From contig CAJLRM010000006.1 in assembly GCA_905209085.1 (NCBI GenBank), positions 124,001-188,000 on the forward strand: 64,000 bases of DNA. The letters are read 5' to 3'. Positions 26,701-35,110 of this stretch are shown here, one piece after another; positions within the stretch are counted from its first letter, which is position 1; each line of letters begins with the position of its first letter. The translations under genes were made by a program, and so were the position numbers. The notes beneath the pieces were generated by a model that made no database searches, was not told the DNA's origin, and was given only the letters and a program-made list of their open reading frames with translations. This DNA comes from an uncultured Eubacteriales bacterium. Its GTDB lineage: Bacteria > Bacillota > Clostridia > Christensenellales > Borkfalkiaceae.

Positions 26701-28026
26701 ATGAAAAAGAGAGAATTGACGAAAAAGGAATTTCGTCGGGCAATGCTATGCGGTCTGGGCCGATGCGTGACGGCCTTGAAGGAAACTGAAAATCCGGCAA
26801 AATATTCGGATTCGGTGCTCTGGGCGTGTACGCACGTGATTTCTTACGATCCGCAGTGCGAAGGGACGAAATGCTATTATATCCGCAAGTTAATAGCTTG
26901 CTTCGACGACCCCGCGCCCTTCTTCTCCGCGATTGCGGAGGGCTTTGAAAAGTGCGATCTGCAAAGGAAATGGCTTTTTCAGCATTATGCCTCGCTGCTT
27001 CGTCTGTTCGCTGCGGAAAAAAATTCGGAGGCACGAGCGCTCCTTTTAAAAAAATACGAGCAGTTATACGCGTCTTTGTCTGACCGAAAACGCCGTCCGC
27101 GACGCGGTATCTTTTACGAGAGGGACGCGTTCGAAACTCTCTGCATCGAGTTTGTATTTTTGGGCGAGGAGGAATATTTCCGCATCGCGCGCGATCTCGG
27201 GCGCTTGTTTTTGCAAAACAAACTGTATAGCGGCGACGATTTCGATTGGTTTTCCTGGTACGGGAAACGGACTTACGGAAAACGGCATATCGACGCAGAG
27301 CTTAAAAAGCGCGCGAAAAGGGATGCCTGCATTGCCGAGTACGCGAGGCAGAAGGCCGCGTCGGAAGAAGAAAGCCGAAACATAAAGGAATGGTCCGGGT
27401 TAGAAGCGGAGCAGGAGGACGGAACGCAAACTTTGACGGCGGTTTTTGAGGAAAAAGATGATGAAAAGCAGGCGGAGCTGCTGAGCCGGATAAGAGTTTC
27501 CTCCCTGGAAAAAAATCGGAAATTCATCGCGCCGCTTCTCTCGCTGACGGACTCAAAAAGCGAGAGAGTGCGGGATTCGGCTTTTGAAATCCTGGACGAA
27601 TTGAAAGACAAAGCCGTGCGGGAATTTGCATTCGAGTTGTATCGCAAGGCGAAAACGGACGAGGAAATGCGCAGCGCGGCGATCTGCATGATTCTCAATA
27701 ACTACGAAAAGGAGGATAAGGAGTTTATTTTTCAAGCCGTTTCCACGTTGACTTTCAGTCAGGATAAAGGGTGGCACGCCGTGGTCGGCAAAGTTCTATC
27801 GCTGTTCGAAAAAGGGGGCGTGAAGAATCCGCCTAAGGAGCTGTTGAGGTGGATTTATGAAAATTCGCGCTGTTCCTGCTGTCGCTTTTATGCCGTCGCA
27901 AAGATGTCCAAACTGCGTATGCTGACGGACGAACTTCTATCCGAGTGTCTTGACGACAGCGATGAGGATATAAACGTACTCGCTGTGCAAAAAATAAAAA
28001 ATAGAGAAAAAGAGAGGGAAAATTGA
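26701..28026 (+). CDS. Orphan helical-repeat (HEAT-like) protein
   Basis: This 441-residue soluble protein is almost wholly helical and rich in charged residues. From about residue 255 the helices repeat with HEAT-like spacing (FIAPLLSLTDSKSERVRDSA, FEILDELKDKAVREFAFELY, ECLDDSDEDINVLAVQKIK). The N-terminal part has a segment with several Cys residues but no metal motif. HEAT proteins act as scaffolds or adaptors, but I cannot assign a partner. The stop is 1 nt before the next start, so co-expression with the membrane protein at 28028 is likely. Confidence 0.78.
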   Translation: MKKRELTKKEFRRAMLCGLGRCVTALKETENPAKYSDSVLWACTHVISYDPQCEGTKCYYIRKLIACFDDPAPFFSAIAEGFEKCDLQRKWLFQHYASLLRLFAAEKNSEARALLLKKYEQLYASLSDRKRRPRRGIFYERDAFETLCIEFVFLGEEEYFRIARDLGRLFLQNKLYSGDDFDWFSWYGKRTYGKRHIDAELKKRAKRDACIAEYARQKAASEEESRNIKEWSGLEAEQEDGTQTLTAVFEEKDDEKQAELLSRIRVSSLEKNRKFIAPLLSLTDSKSERVRDSAFEILDELKDKAVREFAFELYRKAKTDEEMRSAAICMILNNYEKEDKEFIFQAVSTLTFSQDKGWHAVVGKVLSLFEKGGVKNPPKELLRWIYENSRCSCCRFYAVAKMSKLRMLTDELLSECLDDSDEDINVLAVQKIKNREKEREN

Positions 28027-28027
28027 A

Positions 28028-28594
28028 ATGAGAGGATATTCGCAGCTTCCGGAGGGATATGCTGAAAAACTGCATATCGATATTCAAAAGGACAAAAAAT
28101 TATCTATTCTGTTAAACGTCTTTTCTATCGTGATCGCTGTGACGATGATTGTGATCGCCGTAATCTGCCGACCTTACCGATGGGAGCTTTCGCGCGCTTT
28201 GCTGAGGCGGCTGATGGTACTCGTCATCGGAATGATCGCTTATCTGTTTTTACAAGGCGCGGCGATTTGCGTCTGTATGAAGATTTTTAAAGCCGAGAAA
28301 ATAAAATACGGCTTTACGGGGCTGTACGTCTATGCGGGCAGCGAAAATACGTTTTTCGATAAAGTTTCCTATCTGATCATCACTTGGGCGCCTTTTATCG
28401 TTTGGGGAGTCGTTTTTCTCCTTTTAAATCTGCTTTTGCCCGAAGCGTGGTTCTGGGTCGCCTACCTTTGGCAGGTGTGTAATGTGTCAAGCGCGGTGGG
28501 CGCTTTCTATATCTCCTTTCGGGTGATCAAAATGCCGCGCGATGTCTTTGTCAGGGATACGGGGCTCGGCATCACCTTATATACAAAAAACTGA
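28028..28594 (+). CDS. DUF3267-like membrane protein lacking the zinc site
   Basis: This 188-residue protein has four hydrophobic segments and ends with the features of the DUF3267 putative zincin family (KIKYGFTGLYVYAGSENTFF, LIITWAPFIVWGVVFLLLN, AVGAFYISFRVIKMPRDVFV, RDTGLGITLY). In that family the second membrane segment carries HExxH; here the matching stretch is FLQGAAICVCMKIF, so both histidines and the glutamate are gone. It should therefore not be an active metalloprotease and may be a regulatory or structural paralogue. Family assignment is from memory of the conserved pattern. Confidence 0.78.
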   Translation: MRGYSQLPEGYAEKLHIDIQKDKKLSILLNVFSIVIAVTMIVIAVICRPYRWELSRALLRRLMVLVIGMIAYLFLQGAAICVCMKIFKAEKIKYGFTGLYVYAGSENTFFDKVSYLIITWAPFIVWGVVFLLLNLLLPEAWFWVAYLWQVCNVSSAVGAFYISFRVIKMPRDVFVRDTGLGITLYTKN

Positions 28595-28649
28595 TCGCTT
28601 TTTTTGAGCGGTCGAAATATTCTTTCCCCTATTCGCACAAGGAGATGAA

Positions 28650-29669
28650 ATGGGACATTTCGGCTTTTCTTACGTCGGGTTTATATGGCTTTTGATGCTG
28701 TTTATCCCCAATCTTTTATGGACAAAGCGCAAGCCCGAAGGATATTCCGCGGATGGGGAGAACAAATTTCTCGCCGCTCTGGAACGGATCGGAGAGGTTT
28801 TGGTCTGCTGTGCGGCGCTCGTATTTTCCGATTTCAATTTGCGGGCATGGTCGCCTTGGAGCCTTTGGCTGATCGCCTCTTTTCTTTTGATGCTTTGTTA
28901 CGAAATATGGTGGATCAAGTATTTTTCGGGCGAACGGAGGCTGCGTGATTTTTACGGGAATCTCGGATGTATCCCCTTGGCGGGAGCCACCCTTCCCGTC
29001 GCGGCGTTTCTGTTTCTCGGGATTTACGGAAAAGTCGTATGGATGATTGCGGGCGCCGCCGTGCTCGGCATCGGGCATATCGGCATTCATGCGGGACATC
29101 GGAAGAAATGGAAGGAAGCGGAAAGGAAAAACGAGGCGGAACGCGTAGAAATCGTTTTGCACGTGCCTCGTTTCGAGGAGCTTTGGTATCGGCAGGAACT
29201 ATTGGCGGATGCGGAAACGATGGCGTATAATCGGGGATATGAATCCCGCGATTTAGAATATGATAAAGAGAGCGGGTGCATCGATTTTCCGAAAGAACGC
29301 TGGCGAACTTGGTACGATTCGTGGATCGGGAACGAGAGGCGCTTTTATGCGTACATTGTCCGCGCGGCGGACGGGCGGTTTGTAGGCGAAGTCAATTTTC
29401 ATCAAACGAAAGAGGGAAAATTCTATGAAATGGGCGTCGTGGTCGAAAAAGAATCGCGGGAAAAGGGCTATGGGAAAAAGGCGTTGGAGCTTTTGCTGAA
29501 AACCGCCTTTATAAGATACGCCCTTCCCGCGCTTTGCAATACGTTCGAAAAATCGAGAGAAACAGCTTTACACCTCCATTTGCAGGCGGGATTTCGCATC
29601 GTGGAGGAGGAAAACGGCATCGTAAAGCTGGAAATGACGAAAGAGGAATACGCGGCGAGAGAAAAATAA
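28650..29669 (+). CDS. Fusion of a multi-pass membrane domain with a GNAT acetyltransferase
   Basis: This 339-residue protein joins two modules. Residues 1-150 have about five hydrophobic segments (YVGFIWLLMLFIPNLLW, VLVCCAALVFSDFNLRAW, WLIASFLLMLCYEIWWI) and resemble a stand-alone small membrane family of Clostridia. Residues about 166-335 are a complete GNAT domain beginning IVLHVPRFEELWYRQELL with acetyl-CoA loop EKESREKGYGKKALELLLK and GFRIVEEEN. The GNAT half would face the cytosol. AAGGAG precedes the ATG. What it acetylates is unknown; a membrane-linked small molecule or lipid is possible but only inferred. Confidence 0.85.
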   Translation: MGHFGFSYVGFIWLLMLFIPNLLWTKRKPEGYSADGENKFLAALERIGEVLVCCAALVFSDFNLRAWSPWSLWLIASFLLMLCYEIWWIKYFSGERRLRDFYGNLGCIPLAGATLPVAAFLFLGIYGKVVWMIAGAAVLGIGHIGIHAGHRKKWKEAERKNEAERVEIVLHVPRFEELWYRQELLADAETMAYNRGYESRDLEYDKESGCIDFPKERWRTWYDSWIGNERRFYAYIVRAADGRFVGEVNFHQTKEGKFYEMGVVVEKESREKGYGKKALELLLKTAFIRYALPALCNTFEKSRETALHLHLQAGFRIVEEENGIVKLEMTKEEYAAREK

Positions 29670-29689
29670 CATAAGAGCGCAAAGCGGCA

Positions 29690-29695
29690 TATAAT
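29690..29695 (+). promoter_or_regulatory. -10 element before the cysteine-rich protein gene
   Basis: TATAAT within CATATAATAC, giving a leader of about 38 nt to ATG 29740. The -35 match is weak, so a sporulation sigma factor (CATA-type -10) is also possible. Confidence 0.5.
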
Positions 29696-29739
29696 ACAAT
29701 ATGAGGTTTCTCCTCAAATACACAAGAGGAAGTTGGATT

Positions 29740-30222
29740 ATGTGCAATACTTGTTGTAATACTTGCAACGCCTATAACACTGCTAATGCGTGCGGCGGCG
29801 GTCTTTTTAACACTCTTTTCGGAAATTCTTGTCAGTGCTGCAATTGCGGCAACAACTGCGGCTGCAACGCGGCTCGTGTCGCGCGCAATGCGGCTGCAAA
29901 CGCGTGCAGATGCGCTGCGGTAGCTGCGCAGGCGGCGGCGCAGGCAAATTCGGGCTGCTGCGGCTGCGGCTGTGGCTGCGGCTGCGGTTGCAGAAGAAGG
30001 GTCGCCGTACCTATCACGGGCAGAATTTATCTCGAACTGCCTTACGGCGGGTTCGGCGCTCAGGCGGCCGAAGCGACGACCGGAACGGGCGGCGGATGCA
30101 CGATGTGCAATACGGCGGTTACGGGTGTCAATGCAAACGGCGGCGGATTCGATTCTTATTATGCTCGTCAGTATGGATTGTATCCTTACAGTGCGACCAA
30201 TACCTGCGGCTGCGGCAATTGA
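29740..30222 (+). CDS. Cysteine-rich low-complexity protein
   Basis: This 160-residue protein has 24 cysteines (15 %). It begins MCNTCCNTCNAYNT, has CQCCNCGNNCGCN, an Ala-rich helix-like middle (about 45-70), then an alternating Gly-Cys run and a basic patch RRR, followed by a normal-looking segment VPITGRIYLELPYGGFG and a C-terminal TNTCGCGN. There is no signal peptide. Such proteins are seen among spore-coat and metal-storage proteins, but I cannot identify a family. The start at 29740 follows AGAGGAAG; an in-frame ATG at 29701 exists directly behind the -10 element. The gene has its own promoter and terminator. Confidence 0.75.
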   Translation: MCNTCCNTCNAYNTANACGGGLFNTLFGNSCQCCNCGNNCGCNAARVARNAAANACRCAAVAAQAAAQANSGCCGCGCGCGCGCRRRVAVPITGRIYLELPYGGFGAQAAEATTGTGGGCTMCNTAVTGVNANGGGFDSYYARQYGLYPYSATNTCGCGN

Positions 30223-30236
30223 CGTTGTCTGAAAAA

Positions 30237-30271
30237 GGGGGCGGATCTTTACGGATTCGCCTCCGTTTTTT
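30237..30271 (+). terminator. Terminator of the cysteine-rich protein gene
   Basis: An 11-bp stem with two G-U pairs (GGGGGCGGATC at 30237-30247 and GATTCGCCTCC at 30254-30264), then six T's. Confidence 0.9.
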
Positions 30272-30503
30272 GTGGCTTATAATTTCCCTAAAAGGGATAG
30301 GGGCTACACTTTTAACGGTTTTCGACTCTTTTCGGCATTGCAAAGCGTTTCACAGCGCTTTTTTAATATCTTAAAAAGGTGCGCTTTCTTTCGGAAGGGA
30401 AACAAAGTTTTCTTAGATTCTCTAAACACCGTCTTCAAAATCAATTTTTACATAAAAATAGGACAAGATAGAAAAATATGGTAAAAAAATCTTTTTCGTT
30501 GGG

Positions 30504-30509
30504 CATAAT
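30504..30509 (+). promoter_or_regulatory. -10 element next to the BrkB-type start codon
   Basis: CATAAT lies exactly 6 nt before ATG 30516, with no ribosome-binding site between. The -35 is not recognisable. Confidence 0.4.
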
Positions 30510-30515
30510 AATACA

Positions 30516-31313
30516 ATGAAAAAGATCCGAAATGCGATCCGCTGGCTGAAAGAACAATATCAAATACTGGCGGAAAAAAAATATACGACGATTGCGGGGA
30601 CCCTGGTCTATTTCCTGATCATGTCCATTACGCCCCTTGCGTTTTGGCTGACTCTTCTTTTCGGGAAACTGAACATCAGCTCGGAGAGTATGCTGGAACT
30701 TCCCGTGTTTGAATCGGTGAAAAATATTCTGCTGTATATCCGCGACGAAGCGAACAAAGCCACGACGGGGGCTTCTGTTTTTCTGATCGCCACGACTCTC
30801 TATTCCGCCACCAATCTCTTTTATCATATGCGGAGGAGCGGTGAAATCATCTATGACTACCGCCGTCAAAAACACGGGATTCTCGTCCGGCTGGGAGCTT
30901 TGCTGCTTTTGTTCGCCGTCATGCTCGTCGCCGCGGCTTCCGTTCTCATCTTTGCGGGCGGCGCCTTTATCTTCTCCCGCCTCTTTCCGCGCTGGCTGGA
31001 AGTGACGGCGGATTATTCCCTTCTCATCGTCGTTTCGTTCGCTCTCGTGCTTCTTTTAAACGTCTATATCTGTCCTTACAAGTCAAAACTGCGGGAATTG
31101 CTGCCCGGTACGCTGATCACCATGGCTGCCTGGGCGGTGACCTTGATCGGCTTTACGATCTATCTTAAAATAGGCAATATGGGAAGGCTGTACGGTGCTT
31201 TGAGCGCGATTATCGTCTTTATGCTGTGGCTGTATGTGCTGATGATCTGTTTCGTGGCAGGCGTCATTTTTAACAGCGAAAAAATTTCTTCCCGCGAAAG
31301 CAAGAAATTGTAA
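30516..31313 (+). CDS. YihY/BrkB-family inner membrane protein
   Basis: This 265-residue protein has six hydrophobic segments and the family's features: AGTLVYFLIMSITPLAFWL near the N-terminus, ATTLYSATNLFYHMRRSGE in the middle, and LRELLPGTLITMAAW with LYGALSAIIVFMLWLYVLM near the end. The family was once called RNase BN, which is wrong; its real function is not settled (membrane transport or envelope roles are proposed). There is no ribosome site; a possible -10 hexamer is 6 nt before the ATG, as in two other genes of this window. Confidence 0.9.
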   Translation: MKKIRNAIRWLKEQYQILAEKKYTTIAGTLVYFLIMSITPLAFWLTLLFGKLNISSESMLELPVFESVKNILLYIRDEANKATTGASVFLIATTLYSATNLFYHMRRSGEIIYDYRRQKHGILVRLGALLLLFAVMLVAAASVLIFAGGAFIFSRLFPRWLEVTADYSLLIVVSFALVLLLNVYICPYKSKLRELLPGTLITMAAWAVTLIGFTIYLKIGNMGRLYGALSAIIVFMLWLYVLMICFVAGVIFNSEKISSRESKKL

Positions 31314-31520
31314 CCATAGAAAACGGGCGGGGCAGAATGGCGCTGAAAAAACGCTTTCTTCGTACCAAAAAAGATCCGGGACGGAAAATATAGGGTTAAA
31401 AGCGGTGCGGCCGACCCGTTCTCATAGCTCTTATATAGAGAAAAATTTTGGATTTATGGAATAGAGCCGAAATGAGTTTGGGATGGAGATGAATAAGAAG
31501 ACAAAAAAGGTCCGTATAGG

Positions 31521-31556
31521 CAAAAGAAAAGCGCCCTCTTTTTAAAAAGAGGGCGC
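31521..31556 (-). terminator. Terminator of the DegV gene
   Basis: A 13-bp inverted repeat (GCGCCCTCTTTTT at 31531-31543 and its complement at 31544-31556); on the minus strand it is followed by TTTTCTTTTG. It can also stop plus-strand read-through. Confidence 0.85.
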
Positions 31557-31569
31557 CCCTTTGTCGGGA

Positions 31570-32439
31570 TTATTTTATGACTCTCGTACACGCGACCGCG
31601 AGCGCGCCCGGACCGATATGACAGGCTACGCTCAGAGAAAGCGGATCGGAAAAACGGAAAGGAATGTCGGGAAACAATCCTTTAAGCTCTTCGACGAAAA
31701 TTTTTGCTTCCTCATCATTCGCCGTATGCGCCACGGAGATCGTCATTTCCCCGTTTTCCGCGAAGTTCCTGAATCGCGTCTGCAAATCCTTCTGAACGGC
31801 GTTTTTCATCGTTTCTTTCGCTTTTGTCAGGCTTCTTGCCAAAGCGAATTTATCTAACTTTTCGCCTTGTATTTGAAGCACGGGCTTGATCTTTAAAATC
31901 GATCCGATCGCCGCGGCGGCAGGGGTGACTCGGCCGCCTTTTTTGAGATACTTCATGGTGTCGAGAGAGATATAGATAGAGGAATCGAAGCGGGTCTTTT
32001 CCAGATACTCCTTGATTTCTCTGCCCGTTTTGCCCTTTTCCAACAGTTTTAAAGCGTCGAATACGCTCTCTTTTTGCGTAATGGAAATGCGCTGATTGTT
32101 GACGACGTGTACCTTTCCTCCGAAATCCTTGGCGAGCGCCGTCGCCGTGGCGCAGGACTGACTCAATCCCGAAGACATGGGGATATGCACGAGTTCGTCG
32201 TAATTTTTGAGAATGTCGCTCCAAAGCTCGGAAACGTCCCCGATGCTGGGCTGGGAGGTGGAAACGTTGGAATCGCCCGAAAGACGGACGTAAAACTCTT
32301 CCTGAGTGAGGTCGATATCCTCGAAATAAGAGGCGTTGTCGATCAAAAAAGGCATGGGCAAAACGAAAATGCCCAGTTCCTTGCCCTCCTTTTGCGTAAT
32401 ACCGCTGTTGCTGTCTGTAACGATAGCTGTTTTAGCCAT
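31570..32439 (-). CDS. DegV-family fatty-acid-binding protein
   Basis: This 289-residue protein starts MAKTAIVTDSNSGIT, has the lipid head-group contacts of DegV proteins (VSTSQPSIGDVSEL, HIPMSSGLSQSCATA) and the C-terminal ISVAHTANDEEA and HIGPGALAVAC. DegV/FakB proteins hold a fatty acid for phosphorylation by FakA and feed it into phospholipid synthesis. The ATG at 32439 is chosen for its AAGGAG site; an upstream in-frame ATG would add 21 basic residues. It stands as a single gene with its own promoter and terminator. Confidence 0.93.
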   Translation of the reverse strand: MAKTAIVTDSNSGITQKEGKELGIFVLPMPFLIDNASYFEDIDLTQEEFYVRLSGDSNVSTSQPSIGDVSELWSDILKNYDELVHIPMSSGLSQSCATATALAKDFGGKVHVVNNQRISITQKESVFDALKLLEKGKTGREIKEYLEKTRFDSSIYISLDTMKYLKKGGRVTPAAAAIGSILKIKPVLQIQGEKLDKFALARSLTKAKETMKNAVQKDLQTRFRNFAENGEMTISVAHTANDEEAKIFVEELKGLFPDIPFRFSDPLSLSVACHIGPGALAVACTRVIK

Positions 32440-32556
32440 AAAAACTCCTTCCGTTGCGGCGTGGCGCCGCTTCACCATAATCCTTCGAGTTATTGATACC
32501 ATTCTGCGAACGGTGTATAAAAACGCAACGCTTTTTGCGCCGAAGTTTCATATACT

Positions 32557-32585
32557 ATGATAACAGAGTAGATAAAGAAAGTCAA
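32557..32585 (-). promoter_or_regulatory. Promoter of the DegV gene
   Basis: Minus strand: TTGACT (32585-32580), 17 nt, TATCAT (32562-32557). The leader of about 110 nt contains a small GC hairpin near 32455-32470. Confidence 0.75.
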
Positions 32586-32745
32586 TTGCTTTTCATACAA
32601 ATGTTACAGATTGCATAAAAAAGTATTACAAAACGAAATTTCAGGGTACATACAGTATGCGGAGAAAACACAGAAAAAACATATTTTCGGCATAAAAAAC
32701 AGAGAAAAGAAAAGGGAATTTTTTGGGAAAATACCGAAGCGATGT

Positions 32746-32774
32746 TTTACAAAAACAAGCGGATATGCTATAAT
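32746..32774 (+). promoter_or_regulatory. Promoter of the dehydrogenase-serine dehydratase pair
   Basis: TTTACA (32746-32751), 17 nt, TATAAT (32769-32774) with an extended -10 TGC. Confidence 0.85.
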
Positions 32775-32889
32775 AGAAACGAAAAATGCGGAAGGGAAAA
32801 GCGCGCGGCGGCATTTTCGGAGCTATCCGAATATAGCGTCAGCGACGCTATGATAAATGACGCAGATAAGTATTGCCGAGGAGTGTTTC

Positions 32890-33876
32890 ATGAAACTGAC
32901 TTTTTACGGACTTTGGGAGGACGAACGCCCCAAGTTAAACGAACTCACGCAAAAATACGGCTTTGAATGCGTTGCGACGAACGACGTCCTTTCTATGGAC
33001 AACGCGGCTCTGTGTAAGGGAAGCGCGGGCGTATCCGTATTGGGAAAATGCGCCGTCGACGAAGAACTTTTGCGCACTTTACACGGATACGGGATCAGGT
33101 ATTTGTCTACGCGCAGTATCGGATACAATCATATCGACTTAAAAGCGGCTAAAAAATACGGATTCCGGCTCTGTAATTCTCAATATCCGCCTGATTCGGT
33201 GGCGGAATTTACCCTTATGCTGATGTTGATGTCTTTGCGCAAATATAAACAGGCGCTTTGGCTGCAACAGGTCAACGACTATGCGCTCGACTATCTTAAA
33301 GGCGATATTCTTCGGGATAAGACGGTGGGAGTCGTGGGAACGGGGCATATCGGCGGACGAGTGATCGAGTTGTTGTCGGGCTTTGGCTGTCGGATTTTAT
33401 TTTATTCGGTGGATTACGATCCGAAAGTGGCGCAGTCTGCGGAATTTGCCGATTTGGATACCCTCTATGCCGAAAGCGACATCATCACCTTTCATCTGCC
33501 TTTGCTGCCTGCGACAAAGCACATGATAAACAGGGACTCGCTGAAAAAACTGAAAAAGGGCGTGATCCTCATCAATACCGCCCGCGGCGAACTGTTTGAA
33601 ACGGAAGCGCTGATAGAGGGAATCGAATCGTGTAAAATCGGCTCTCTCGCTATGGACGTATTCGAAGGGGAGGACGGGATTTATCATGTCGATCTCACCG
33701 ACGATATCGTACGGAACCGCGACATGGCGTATTTAAGACAGTTCCCCAACGTAGTGCTGACGCAGCACATGGCGTTCTATACGCAGCTGAGCATGGACAG
33801 CATGATTGAAAACAGCGTGCAGGGGCTTGTCGATTTTAACGAATCGGGTGCCAGCAGGTATGAGATCAAATACTAA
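32890..33876 (+). CDS. D-2-hydroxyacid dehydrogenase (D-lactate dehydrogenase-like)
   Basis: This 328-residue NAD-dependent enzyme reduces a 2-oxoacid to the D-2-hydroxyacid. It has the Rossmann motif GVVGTGHIGGRVIE, the substrate-binding arginine in NTARGELF, the catalytic Glu in DVFEGEDG and the catalytic His in LTQHMAFYT. The sequence type (YLSTRSIGYNHIDLKAAKKY) is that of D-lactate dehydrogenase/VanH. ATG 32890 follows GAGGAG; an earlier in-frame ATG at 32857 has no site. It ends 4 nt before the serine dehydratase start, so pyruvate made from serine could be reduced to D-lactate by this enzyme (inference). Confidence 0.92.
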   Translation: MKLTFYGLWEDERPKLNELTQKYGFECVATNDVLSMDNAALCKGSAGVSVLGKCAVDEELLRTLHGYGIRYLSTRSIGYNHIDLKAAKKYGFRLCNSQYPPDSVAEFTLMLMLMSLRKYKQALWLQQVNDYALDYLKGDILRDKTVGVVGTGHIGGRVIELLSGFGCRILFYSVDYDPKVAQSAEFADLDTLYAESDIITFHLPLLPATKHMINRDSLKKLKKGVILINTARGELFETEALIEGIESCKIGSLAMDVFEGEDGIYHVDLTDDIVRNRDMAYLRQFPNVVLTQHMAFYTQLSMDSMIENSVQGLVDFNESGASRYEIKY

Positions 33877-33880
33877 AAAG

Positions 33881-35071
33881 ATGAAATCGTTAAAAGAATT
33901 GTATCGAATCGGGAAGGGACCTTCCTCTTCCCATACTATCGGACCGGAACGCGCCTGTAAGCTTTTCGCGTCCGAAAATCCCGAGGCGGATTCCTTTAAA
34001 GCAATCTTATACGGTTCCTTGGCGAAAACGGGGATCGGTCACGGTACGGACCGCGTGATAAAGAGCGTTCTCAAAAACGTGGACGTGATTTGCGATACGG
34101 ACGCGGAAGTGCCGCATCCCAATACGATGGATCTCTACGCCTATCGGGAAGGCGGACGGCGGGCGTTTTTTCGCGTATACAGCGTCGGCGGCGGCGCTGT
34201 CCGCATAGAGGGGCGTGTGGGAGAAGAGGACGCGGAGGTATATCCGCTGCAAAATTTTTCGGAAATCAGAAGCTATTGCGAGGAAAATTCTCTTCGCCTT
34301 TCCGATTATGTGTTCGAATGCGAAGGGGAGGGAATACGCGAGTATCTCTTTGAAGTGTGGAGAACGATGAAAACCTCCATCGCGGAAGGTCTGAAAGCGC
34401 AGGGCATTCTGCCGGGCGGCTTGAATGTGGAGCGCAAAGCGCGGATACTGTATCGGCAAAAACATATCGACGAAAGCGCCGAAACGAAAGAAAATCGGTT
34501 GGTATGCGCCTATGCGTTTGCCGTCAGCGAACAGAACGCGGCGGCGGAAACGATCGTGACGGCTCCCACCTGCGGCGCCAGCGGCGTTTTGCCCGCCGTG
34601 CTCAGATATGCTCAGGAACGCCGCAGGTATTCGGACGAGGATATCGTCCGCGCCTTGGCGGCGGGAGGGCTCGTGGGCAATCTTATCAAGACGAACGCTT
34701 CCATTTCGGGCGCGGAGTGCGGCTGTCAGGCGGAAATAGGCAGCGCCTGCTGTATGGCGGCTGCCGCGCTCGGCGAGCTCTATGAAATGGAACTGGGACA
34801 GATCGAATACGCGGCGGAAATCGCGATGGAACACCATTTGGGACTGACCTGCGACCCGATCGGAGGTTTGGTGCAGATCCCCTGCATCGAAAGGAACGCC
34901 GTGGCGGCGATGCGCGCCATGAACGCGGTTTCGCTCGCCGATTTTCTTTCCGACAGCCGGAAGATTTCTTTCGATTTAGTCATACAGACCATGTATGAAA
35001 CGGGAAAGGATATTTCCCGCTGCTATCGGGAAACGGCGGAAGGCGGTCTTGCAAAGCTATATAAAAAATAA
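33881..35071 (+). CDS. sdaA: L-serine ammonia-lyase, iron-sulfur dependent, single chain
   Basis: This 396-residue enzyme converts L-serine to pyruvate and ammonia. It starts MKSLKELYRIGKGPSSSHT, which is the SdaAB-type beta region, and continues into the alpha region with the 4Fe-4S cysteines in APTCGASGVLPA, GAECGCQAEIGSACC and CDPIGGLVQIPCIERN. Both halves are fused in one chain. The start at 33881 has no ribosome site, but it lies 4 nt after the dehydrogenase stop and is probably reached by coupling; an overlapping ATG at 33860 is the alternative. Confidence 0.94.
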   Translation: MKSLKELYRIGKGPSSSHTIGPERACKLFASENPEADSFKAILYGSLAKTGIGHGTDRVIKSVLKNVDVICDTDAEVPHPNTMDLYAYREGGRRAFFRVYSVGGGAVRIEGRVGEEDAEVYPLQNFSEIRSYCEENSLRLSDYVFECEGEGIREYLFEVWRTMKTSIAEGLKAQGILPGGLNVERKARILYRQKHIDESAETKENRLVCAYAFAVSEQNAAAETIVTAPTCGASGVLPAVLRYAQERRRYSDEDIVRALAAGGLVGNLIKTNASISGAECGCQAEIGSACCMAAAALGELYEMELGQIEYAAEIAMEHHLGLTCDPIGGLVQIPCIERNAVAAMRAMNAVSLADFLSDSRKISFDLVIQTMYETGKDISRCYRETAEGGLAKLYKK

Positions 35072-35110
35072 GCGGGGTTTTTTAAAAGCCTTGTTTTCAA
35101 AGGTGGCGGA

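Noticed and set aside
29829..30374. Alternative plus-strand frame over the Cys-rich gene
   Set aside because: It is the +1 reading of the same repetitive GGCTGC-type DNA and runs through the terminator. The chosen frame has the ribosome site and ends before the terminator.
30272..30484. 70-codon frame behind the Cys-rich gene
   Set aside because: It starts at a weak start codon behind a terminator, without a ribosome site.
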